5,385 bases of DNA from Pseudomonadota bacterium (lineage in GTDB: Bacteria; Desulfobacterota; Syntrophia; Syntrophales; UBA5619): positions 1-5,385 of the forward strand of contig JAHJXP010000037.1 in the NCBI GenBank assembly GCA_018827585.1. Direction: 5' to 3'. Made by a program: the position numbers and the translations under genes. The notes below the pieces were generated by a model. That model ran no database searches, was not told where the DNA came from, and was given only the letters and a program-made list of their open reading frames with translations. Below, piece after piece: positions 1 to 5,240 of the stretch. How positions within the stretch are numbered: position 1 is the stretch's first letter; every line of letters starts with the position of its first letter.

Positions 1-171
1 GAAAAATTGGCTTTTAGATGGTAGAAAGTGGCCGCCGCACGACCTGTTTCCGGATCCTGCCGGATGGGAAGCGCGGGGAGCCGGAGATTGGCGATAACCC
101 TCCGCCGGGTGATTTTTCTTTTCGCGGGAAGAAATGAATTCCAAAGGGATAAAAAAAGTCGGGACGATAAC
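1..171. other. Spacer upstream of pcm, possibly with the 3' end of an upstream gene
   Basis: No complete gene is visible here. A + strand frame starting at base 2 is open from the window edge to a TAA at 95-97. It begins K-N-W-L-L-D-G, which could be the end of an upstream protein. In many bacteria surE lies directly before pcm and its product often ends in a short helix with a Trp-Leu pair, so a surE tail is possible, but too little is present to tell. The other two + frames stop at 15-17 and 22-24. An imperfect inverted repeat at 94-113 (ACCC/GGGT core, one mismatch) is followed by a T-rich run at 113-122 and could be a weak terminator for such a gene. No convincing promoter for pcm is seen in this stretch. 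Confidence 0.35.
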
Positions 172-828
172 TTGACAGACCGTTTTGTAAAACAGAGAAT
201 GAAGATGGTCGACACTCAGATCCGCGCGAGAGGAATTGCGGATCAGAGGGTCTTGAAGGCCATGGAAAAGATCCCCCGCCATCTCTTTGTCGATGAGGGG
301 CTGATCGATCAGGCCTATTATGACAGTCCTCTTCCCATCGACCGTCAGCAGACCATCTCCCAGCCCTATATCGTCGCGCTGATGTCCGAGGCGATGGCCC
401 TCACCGGAAAGGAAAAGGTGCTGGAGATCGGAACCGGTTCCGGGTATCAGACCGCCATCCTCGCCGAGCTTGCCGAACGGGTCTTTTCTATCGAGCGCAT
501 TGCCGTGCTGGCGTCCCGGGCCAGGAGGGCGCTCGACGCGCTGAATTGTTACAATGTGGCTATCCGGGTGGGAGATGGAACCTACGGATGGCGGGAGGAA
601 GCCCCGTTTGCCGCGATCATTGTGACGGCCGGGGCGCCGCGGATTCCAAAGACCCTCGTCGAACAGCTCGAAGTCGGCGGCAGCCTGGTGGTTCCCGTGG
701 GCAGCCATCACTCCCAGACCCTTATGAAAGTGACCCGCCTGTCGGCCGATCCGAATGATCTGAAGCGGGAAGATCTGGGAGGCTGCCGCTTTGTGGATCT
801 GATTGGGGAGCACGGGTGGGAAAATTGA
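172..828 (+). CDS. pcm: Protein-L-isoaspartate O-methyltransferase (PIMT)
   Basis: This 218-residue cytoplasmic enzyme transfers a methyl group from S-adenosylmethionine to the alpha-carboxyl of L-isoaspartyl residues in aged proteins, the first step of their repair. The family-typical QTISQPY motif lies at residues 60-66. The SAM-binding motif I VLEIGTGSGYQTA is at 83-95, GDGTYGW at 134-140, the strand IIVTAGAP at 149-156 and LVVPVG at 172-177. Length is close to E. coli Pcm (208). The frame is open back to a GTG at 28, but the first 48 residues do not resemble the family. A start at TTG 172 gives MTDRFVKQRMKMV, which fits the usual N-terminus. Its ribosome site is weak, and ATG 199 or ATG 205 are alternatives. 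The stop overlaps the next gene by 13 bases, as expected for coupled translation. The pcm–nlpD order matches gammaproteobacteria. The function is secure; the exact start is not. Confidence 0.93.
   Translation: MTDRFVKQRMKMVDTQIRARGIADQRVLKAMEKIPRHLFVDEGLIDQAYYDSPLPIDRQQTISQPYIVALMSEAMALTGKEKVLEIGTGSGYQTAILAELAERVFSIERIAVLASRARRALDALNCYNVAIRVGDGTYGWREEAPFAAIIVTAGAPRIPKTLVEQLEVGGSLVVPVGSHHSQTLMKVTRLSADPNDLKREDLGGCRFVDLIGEHGWEN
805..818 (+). promoter_or_regulatory. Ribosome binding site and GTG start of the nlpD-like gene, inside pcm
   Basis: GGGGAG at 805-810 lies five bases before the GTG at 816-818, all within the last codons of pcm. This decides for GTG 816 over the in-frame TTG at 825 and suggests that ribosomes finishing pcm help to start the next gene. 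Confidence 0.65.
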
Positions 829-1847
829 GGGAAAAAACGTCCCCCTTGCCGGTATTTTTATATGTCCGCCCTTGCCGGAAATTTGCAGGATTCATCCTTT
901 TTCTCCTGACAGGCCTGATCATCCTCTCCTGCGCTTCTTCCCCTTTCCGAGGCGAGCGGCCCCGGGGCATATACCACCGCGTGAAAAGCGGGGAGACCCT
1001 CTCGGCGATCGCACGGGCCTATCAGGTCAATCTGCAGGATCTTGCCGAGATCAACAACATCGACAATCCCGACAAGATCGAGGTGGACGGCGTGATCTTC
1101 GTTCCCGATGCAAACCAGGTCCTTGACGATGTCCTGACTGCGGCGCGGATCCAGAGGTCCCCGGCGGCAACGCCTGTTGCGGAAGCCCCGGTCGCAACGG
1201 CGCGGGCGGTGGCGCCCGTCAAAGAGACCCCGAAAAAGGAGATCCCAGGGAAAGAGGTTGCGAAGAAGGAGCCCCCCCCCAAAGCGCCTGCGCCGGATAC
1301 GGGTAAAGGCAAGGACGTGGTTCCGGTGGATGCGACGCCGAAGGAACGCGCCGCTCTGCCACAGGCGGTGGAACAGAGTTCGGCCCCCCCAGCAATTTCC
1401 GACAGGCCGGAAAGCGGGAAAAAGGAAGGCCAGTCGGTTAAGCAAGACGAAGGCGAGAGGGAAGGCCTCCAGTTCGACAAAAAGCGTTTTATCTGGCCGG
1501 TGAAGGGAACGGTAGTCTCACGGTTCGGCATACAGCCGAACAGGATGTATTTCAACGGCATCAGGATCGCCGCCGGCGAGGGGACGGCTGTGCAGGCAGC
1601 GGCAGGCGGGTCGGTGATCTTCTCCGCTCCCCTCAAGGATTATGGAGAGACGATTATCATCAAGCACGAGGATCATTATGCAACAGTCTATACCCATTTG
1701 GGAGTCAGAACCGTCCGCGAAGAGACCCAGGTCAAGAAGGGGGACCGGATCGCCTTTCTCGGCACGGGCGGCGGCGGGGATCCCTACCTCCACTTCGAGA
1801 TCCGGTATAAGAACAAGGCCAGGAACCCCCTCTTCTTCCTTCCCTGA
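816..1847 (+). CDS. nlpD: NlpD-like lipoprotein with LysM and degenerate LytM (M23) domain
   Basis: This 343-residue protein is a probable murein hydrolase activator in the periplasm. Residues 22-38 form a hydrophobic segment ending in an imperfect lipobox, ILS before Cys39, so it is probably a lipoprotein. A LysM peptidoglycan-binding domain spans about 52-97. A low-complexity Pro/Ala/Lys/Glu linker runs from about 110 to 220. A LytM/M23 domain covers 226-340 and ends in RYKNKARNPLFFLP, very like the end of E. coli NlpD. The zinc-site H-x-x-x-D motif is replaced by Phe246 and Arg250, and the first His of the H-x-H motif by Tyr324; His294 and His326 remain. Two of three zinc ligands are thus missing, so it should not cut peptidoglycan. 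E. coli NlpD is likewise degenerate and activates the amidase AmiC at the septum; a similar role here is inferred. Its position directly after pcm supports the name. An active M23 endopeptidase is unlikely. Confidence 0.85.
   Translation: MGKLREKTSPLPVFLYVRPCRKFAGFILFLLTGLIILSCASSPFRGERPRGIYHRVKSGETLSAIARAYQVNLQDLAEINNIDNPDKIEVDGVIFVPDANQVLDDVLTAARIQRSPAATPVAEAPVATARAVAPVKETPKKEIPGKEVAKKEPPPKAPAPDTGKGKDVVPVDATPKERAALPQAVEQSSAPPAISDRPESGKKEGQSVKQDEGEREGLQFDKKRFIWPVKGTVVSRFGIQPNRMYFNGIRIAAGEGTAVQAAAGGSVIFSAPLKDYGETIIIKHEDHYATVYTHLGVRTVREETQVKKGDRIAFLGTGGGGDPYLHFEIRYKNKARNPLFFLP
1272..1280 (+). repeat. Homopolymer run of nine C inside the nlpD-like linker
   Basis: Nine consecutive C encode three Pro codons in the low-complexity linker; a second run of seven C lies at 1384-1390. 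Runs of this length are prone to slippage, and a one-base change would remove the LytM domain. The frame is intact here. Confidence 0.6.
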
Positions 1848-1919
1848 ACGAGCTGGAAATCGAGCGCGCCCGGGTCTGCGGGCGGCCGGCAACCGGGTTC
1901 CGGCACTGGGAAAGTCCGG

Positions 1920-3101
1920 ATGCCTCCGGTGCGGCCTATGAACTCACCTGAGGACCGCAACTCCTTTGAGCAGGGCCCGATCAGACCTCCGAGCGAAGCC
2001 CGGAGTCTCTTGATCCGCGTGACCAGGAACTGTCCCTGGAACCGGTGCGCCTTCTGCCACACCTATCGGGGGGAAACCTTTTCGCTCCGGCCGATGGCCG
2101 ATATCAAGTCTGATATCCTGAGGATGGCCGAGACGGCCGAAGAGATCCGGGCGCTTTCCACGCGGTGCGGAGAAGAGGGGCGCGTCGGCGAAAAGACCAT
2201 CCGCCGGGTATTCGGCGGGGAAGGGAATGGCAAGGGTCGCTTCCAGTCAATGGCGGTGTGGCTGTATTACGGCGGGGAATCGGTCTTCTTGCAGGACGCC
2301 AATTCCCTGATCATGAAGACGGAAAACCTTGCCGAGGCGCTCTCTTTCATTCGCGGAACTTTTCCCTCGATCACTCGGATCACCACCTACGCCCGCGCGA
2401 AAACCGCCGCAAGAAAGACGGTGGGGGAACTTAACCGCCTGCGGGAGGCGGGACTTTCCCGGATCCATGTGGGGATGGAAAGCGGTTGCGATCCGCTGTT
2501 GAAATTCATCCACAAGGGGGTGACCGCCGCCGAACAGATCGAGGCGGGACAGAAGATCCGGGAGGCCGGCATCTCCCTGTGCGAGTATGTCATGCCGGGC
2601 CTGGGAGGGCGCCGGTGGACGCGGGAACATGCCGTAGAGACCGCCCGGGTCCTCAACAGGATCAACCCCGACCATATCCGTCTGCGGACGCTTCAGGCAG
2701 TTCCGGGCACACCGCTCGCGGAAAAGATCCGGCAGGGAGAATTTCAGCCTCTGGACGACGAGGAGATCCTCCATGAGATCCGGTTGTTTATCGAAACGCT
2801 GGAGGGGGTTGTCACGGAGATCGCCAGCGATCATATCCTGAACCTCCTGGAGGAGTTGGAAGGGAAGCTCCCCGAGGACCGCGAGCGGATGCTCGGCATC
2901 ATCGACTCTTTTTTCGCTTTGTCTGCCGAGGAACGGATGGTCTTCCGTCTCGGGAGGCGGATGGGGTTCTATCGGCGGCTGGATGATCTGGCCGACGGAC
3001 GGATGCAGATCCGGTTAAGGGCGATTCTGAACGAATACCGGACAAGGGATGCCCAGGCGCTGGAGAGGGATATCGCCGAGATCAGGAACCGTCACATCTG
3101 A
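1920..3101 (+). CDS. Radical SAM protein of unknown function
   Basis: This 393-residue protein belongs to the Elp3/HemN-like part of the radical SAM superfamily, which binds a [4Fe-4S] cluster and cleaves S-adenosylmethionine to make a radical. The cluster motif is Cys38, Cys43 and Cys46, inside RNCPWNRCAFC; the spacing is CX4CX2C instead of the usual CX3CX2C. Further core signs are VFLQDANSL at 122-130, the GMESG motif with KG after it (185-200), GLGG at 227-230 and PGTPL at 262-266. Residues 270-393 are charged and probably helical, with no extra cysteine motif or B12-binding domain. The substrate cannot be told from the sequence. The start is uncertain: ATG 1920 follows a GGGAAAG at moderate distance but lies in a small inverted repeat (CCGGA/TCCGG, 1916-1929), and ATG 1938 is equally possible. 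The gene is 72 bases after the nlpD-like gene with no terminator seen between, so cotranscription is likely. Confidence 0.85.
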   Translation: MPPVRPMNSPEDRNSFEQGPIRPPSEARSLLIRVTRNCPWNRCAFCHTYRGETFSLRPMADIKSDILRMAETAEEIRALSTRCGEEGRVGEKTIRRVFGGEGNGKGRFQSMAVWLYYGGESVFLQDANSLIMKTENLAEALSFIRGTFPSITRITTYARAKTAARKTVGELNRLREAGLSRIHVGMESGCDPLLKFIHKGVTAAEQIEAGQKIREAGISLCEYVMPGLGGRRWTREHAVETARVLNRINPDHIRLRTLQAVPGTPLAEKIRQGEFQPLDDEEILHEIRLFIETLEGVVTEIASDHILNLLEELEGKLPEDRERMLGIIDSFFALSAEERMVFRLGRRMGFYRRLDDLADGRMQIRLRAILNEYRTRDAQALERDIAEIRNRHI

Positions 3102-3164
3102 GGAAAGGGCAAGACAGGAAGCGGCAACTAAAAACAAAAGGCGTATGGCGAAGCGGAAATCATA

Positions 3165-3193
3165 TTGACCGTTCAGTAATAATGTGATATATT
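3165..3193 (+). promoter_or_regulatory. Strong sigma70-type extended -10 promoter, probably for carD
   Basis: The -35 box TTGACC (3165-3170) and the -10 box TATATT (3188-3193) are separated by exactly 17 bases. TG at 3185-3186 gives an extended -10. Transcription would start near 3200, at the left edge of element A, and give carD a leader of about 310 bases made mostly of repeat sequence. If elements A and B are removed at their direct repeats, the leader shrinks to about 30 bases, so this was probably the original close promoter of carD. Prediction from sequence only. Confidence 0.7.
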
Positions 3194-3194
3194 G

Positions 3195-3331
3195 ATATAC
3201 TCGTAAAAAGTCCCAAATTTCCCCCCTCAGGGGGAGGGTGTGGTTGTGTAGACATTACATCAATTTTGACCCATCCCCACCCCGGCTCTCCCCTTGAAGA
3301 GGAGTTGAAATTTATTTTTTACGAAGTCGTC
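3195..3331. mobile_element. Short inverted-repeat (MITE-like) element A
   Basis: This 137-base element has no coding capacity. Its left end carries CTCGTAAAAAGTCCC (3200-3214) and its right end TTTTTTACGAAG (3315-3326), imperfect inverted copies, with a matching AAATTT/AAATTT inner extension. The core has a C5/G5 hairpin at 3222-3234 and, near the right end, a C-rich then G-rich stretch (about 3274-3304). Its layout matches element C near the window end. It is probably a non-autonomous element or an extragenic repeat; the transposase that might move it is unknown. Confidence 0.65.
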
Positions 3332-3339
3332 ATATGTTG

Positions 3340-3470
3340 ACGAACTCGTAAAAATGGTCATACCCGCGAAAGCGGGTATGCAGGACCATGGGAACATCTT
3401 GAAAAGACTGGATTCCCGAATCCACGGGAATGACAGACGAGTGCTATTAGGGACTTTTTACGAGAGCGTA
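3340..3470. mobile_element. Short inverted-repeat (MITE-like) element B with nested palindromes
   Basis: This 131-base element has the same ends as A: CTCGTAAAAA at 3345-3354 and ACTTTTTACGAG at 3453-3464. The core is different. It holds a perfect hairpin with an 8-base stem ATACCCGC/GCGGGTAT and GAAA loop (3360-3379), and a second with a 7-base stem ATTCCCG/CGGGAAT (3412-3431). Together these form an inner inverted repeat, GTCATACCCG (3357-3366) against CGGGAATGAC (3425-3434). This core resembles widespread proteobacterial extragenic repeats. Flanking ATATGTTG copies suggest insertion with an 8-base duplication. No gene inside. Confidence 0.7.
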
Positions 3471-3513
3471 ATATGTTGGAATGTTCGAAAAATAAATTTA
3501 TCGGGTGTTAATA

Positions 3514-3999
3514 ATGTTCAAGGTAGGAGATTTGGCGGTATATCCGGCGCAGGGGGTAGGTGTTATTGAGGCCATAGAGAACCGCGAGATCGGGGGGAGC
3601 AAGCAGTTGTTCTATATCATGAAGATCATGGGCAACGGCATGAAGATCATGATCCCCATGGCGGGCGCAAAATCGGTCGGGCTCCGCGAGGTGATCATGG
3701 AGACCGAGATCCCCAAAGTCTATGAAATCCTCAGGATGAAGGATGTCACGATCGATAAGCAGACCTGGAACAAGCGATACCGGGAATACCTCGAGAAGAT
3801 CAAGACGGGCTCGGTATTCGAAATTGCGAGGGTTCTGCGTGATCTTCTCATCCTGAAAAGCGACAAGAACCTCTCGTTCGGGGAAAGAAAAATGATGGAC
3901 ACGGCAAAGAGCCTGCTCGTCAAGGAGATCTCCGTGGCGAGCAATTCCGCAGAGACAAAGGTTGAAGAGGATCTGAAGGCGATCTTTACCGTGCAATGA
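3514..3999 (+). CDS. carD: CarD/CdnL family RNA polymerase-binding transcription regulator
   Basis: This 161-residue cytoplasmic protein should bind the RNA polymerase beta subunit and stabilise the open complex at promoters of the housekeeping sigma factor. The N-terminal Tudor-like RNA polymerase interaction domain spans about 1-60, beginning MFKVGDLAVYPAQGVG, typical of the family. The C-terminal helical DNA-binding domain spans about 65-160. It includes TWNKRYREYLEKIKTG (84-99), where Trp85 matches the tryptophan that wedges into the upstream edge of the bubble in known CarD proteins. Length is usual for the family. ATG 3514 is chosen because homologues start MFK; an in-frame GTG at 3505 is the alternative. 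The ribosome site is weak (GGGTG at 3503-3507). The promoter appears pushed away by two inserted elements. The YacL-like gene downstream is probably in the same unit. Family assignment is firm; whether it is essential, as in mycobacteria, is unknown. Confidence 0.93.
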   Translation: MFKVGDLAVYPAQGVGVIEAIENREIGGSKQLFYIMKIMGNGMKIMIPMAGAKSVGLREVIMETEIPKVYEILRMKDVTIDKQTWNKRYREYLEKIKTGSVFEIARVLRDLLILKSDKNLSFGERKMMDTAKSLLVKEISVASNSAETKVEEDLKAIFTVQ

Positions 4000-4028
4000 G
4001 TTCTGCCCGCCGGTCCTCATTTTCAGTC

Positions 4029-4044
4029 CCGTTTTTAGAAACGG
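4029..4044 (+). other. Small perfect hairpin in the carD–PIN/TRAM spacer
   Basis: CCGTTT and AAACGG form a 6-base-pair stem with a TTAG loop, 29 bases after the carD stop. No T-run follows on either strand, so it does not look like an intrinsic terminator. It could protect or process the carD mRNA end, or be chance. The remaining spacer, 4045-4140, shows no promoter I can support. Confidence 0.35.
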
Positions 4045-4140
4045 ATTCGAAGTCGTAATCGATCTGAAGATTTGCCGGGGAACACAGTGAAGGCCGTTTC
4101 TGCGGTTCGGAGGCGGAGCGGCGCGGTATCCATGCGCCCG

Positions 4141-4162
4141 GAAAGGAGGCGACTGGGGTTTG
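4141..4162 (+). promoter_or_regulatory. Ribosome binding site deciding the start of the PIN/TRAM gene
   Basis: AAAGGAGG (4142-4149) is a full match to the anti-Shine-Dalgarno. It lies 10 bases before TTG 4160 and 16 before GTG 4166, favouring TTG. GTG 4166 has only a GGGGT (4155-4159) at good distance, but gives a more usual N-terminus (MKILL). Confidence 0.55.
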
Positions 4163-5179
4163 GTTGTGAAAATTCTTTTAATTATGGCATGTTCCATAAG
4201 CGGTTATTCAATTGCTTATCATATTTATGGCCAATGGTGGCAATGGGTCATCGGACTTATTTGGGGTTTGTTTATCGCGATATTCGTTATCCAGATCGAA
4301 CGGTCCATCAGAAAAGTCTCTTTGCGGGTTATCTTGGGCGGCGTGGTGGGGATGCTCATCGGTCTGCTGATCGCCTTCTTATTCGCCTATGGTTTGAGTT
4401 TCGTCAGCAACATCATGGAAAAGAGACAGGTTGTTCCCTGGATCTACACCCTGCTTACCGGAACGATGGGCTATCTGGGACTTGTCCTTGGCTCGAAGAA
4501 GGTGGAGGAATTAAGTTTTTTCGGCTGGGGACCGGCCAAGGAGATCAGTGATTACCGGATCCTCGATACCAGCGTCGTCATCGATGGGCGGATCGCGGAT
4601 ATCTGCGACACCGGGTTCCTGGAGGGGAACCTGATGGTTCCCCGCTTTGTGCTCGACGAGCTGCAGTACATCGCCGATTCCTCGGATTCGCTCAAGAGGG
4701 CCCGGGGGCGCAGAGGGCTGGACATTCTTAACCGAATGCAGCGCAGCAGCGGCATCTGCATCGATGTGGTCGATCACGATTTCCCCAAGATCAAGGGGGT
4801 GGATGCCAAGCTCGTGGCCCTGGCCAAGAAGACAAACGGCAAGATCATCACGAATGATTTCAACCTCAACAAGGTGGCGGAGCTGCAGGGGATCAAGATC
4901 CTCAATGTGAACGAACTGGCCAATGCCCTCAAACCGGTGGTCCTGCCGGGGGAATTGATGACGGTCAAGATCATCAAGGAGGGCAAGGAACCGGGACAGG
5001 GGGTGGCCTATCTGGACGACGGTACGATGATCATCGTGGACAACGCCCAGAAGCACCAGGGGATGAATGTGGAGGCGCTGGTGACGAGCGTTCTGCAGAC
5101 AGCCGCAGGCAGGATGATCTTTTCCGAACTGAAAGCGGTCTTGGATGAAAAGAAACCCTACGTGCTCAATGCAAAATAG
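4160..5179 (+). CDS. YacL-like membrane protein with PIN and TRAM domains
   Basis: This 339-residue inner-membrane protein combines a putative ribonuclease with an RNA-binding domain. Four hydrophobic segments lie at about 4-22, 27-46, 56-79 and 93-111. The PIN domain spans about 134-250 and keeps the acidic metal-binding set: Asp136 in LDTSVVIDGR, Glu167 in VLDEL, Asp215 in VDAKLVALAKK and Asp233 in ITNDFNLN. A TRAM domain follows at about 260-325, including VTSVLQTAAGRMIF at its end. The architecture is that of Bacillus subtilis YacL, and the family often sits near carD-like genes and ispD in deltaproteobacteria and Gram-positives. The physiological RNA target is not known. The start is TTG 4160 or GTG 4166, two residues apart. 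It follows carD by 160 bases, probably on the same transcript, and is closed by a terminator, so a following ispD would need its own promoter. Confidence 0.9.
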   Translation: MVVKILLIMACSISGYSIAYHIYGQWWQWVIGLIWGLFIAIFVIQIERSIRKVSLRVILGGVVGMLIGLLIAFLFAYGLSFVSNIMEKRQVVPWIYTLLTGTMGYLGLVLGSKKVEELSFFGWGPAKEISDYRILDTSVVIDGRIADICDTGFLEGNLMVPRFVLDELQYIADSSDSLKRARGRRGLDILNRMQRSSGICIDVVDHDFPKIKGVDAKLVALAKKTNGKIITNDFNLNKVAELQGIKILNVNELANALKPVVLPGELMTVKIIKEGKEPGQGVAYLDDGTMIIVDNAQKHQGMNVEALVTSVLQTAAGRMIFSELKAVLDEKKPYVLNAK

Positions 5180-5190
5180 AAACTGTTTCC

Positions 5191-5222
5191 AGGCCCGGTG
5201 ACCTTTTCCACCGGGCTTTTTT
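5191..5222 (+). terminator. Intrinsic terminator after the PIN/TRAM gene
   Basis: A perfect 8-base-pair stem GCCCGGTG/CACCGGGC (5193-5200 and 5209-5216) with an 8-base loop is followed directly by six T (5217-5222). It lies 11 bases after the stop codon and ends the carD–PIN/TRAM unit. Confidence 0.93.
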
Positions 5223-5240
5223 GCGGGTTCGCCAAACGTG

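Larger units (their letters stand above)
3187..3478. repeat. Three copies of an 8-base direct repeat bounding elements A and B
   Basis: ATATATTG (3187-3194), ATATGTTG (3332-3339) and ATATGTTG (3471-3478) lie left of A, between A and B, and right of B. The last two are identical. This is what two successive insertions at one site with 8-base target duplication would leave. The leftmost copy contains the -10 box of the promoter. Confidence 0.65.
3102..3513. other. Intergenic region carrying a promoter and two inverted-repeat elements
   Basis: These 412 bases contain no credible gene. Bases 3102-3164 show nothing I can assign, and no T-rich terminator follows the radical SAM gene. The rest is a promoter, elements A and B with their 8-base direct repeats, and an AT-rich leader (3479-3513) before carD. 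Confidence 0.8.

Noticed and set aside
28..171. N-terminal extension of pcm from GTG 28 (48 more residues)
   Set aside because: The extra residues are Arg/Ser/Ala-rich and unlike the family. Homologues start near TTG 172.
134..175. A 13-codon mini-ORF ending over the pcm start codon
   Set aside because: Too short to support, and its ribosome site is weak.
1845..1922. Readthrough fusion of the nlpD-like and radical SAM genes, which are in the same frame
   Set aside because: The TGA at 1845-1847 falls right where the LytM domain ends as in E. coli NlpD, and the 24 codons between show no conserved sequence.
2247..2834. Long minus-strand ORF opposite the radical SAM gene, and similar ones at 858-1445, 1022-1636, 3508-4197 and 4511-5338
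   Set aside because: They are antisense shadows of recognised genes in GC-rich DNA, with no family motifs.
3222..3234. Element hairpins as intrinsic terminators on the + strand
   Set aside because: No T-run follows the stems of A or B directly; the T-runs belong to the right terminal repeats about 20 or more bases away.
3195..3470. CRISPR array
   Set aside because: The repeats are inverted ends with two different cores, without regular identical repeats and spacers.
3354..3569. Small ORF reading through element B with a V-I-P-A-K-A-G type start
   Set aside because: It is translated from the palindromic repeat; such peptides are a known annotation artefact. It also overlaps carD in another frame.
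4072..4551. 159-codon + strand ORF overlapping the PIN/TRAM gene
   Set aside because: It shares most of its length with a well-supported gene in another frame and shows no recognisable domain.
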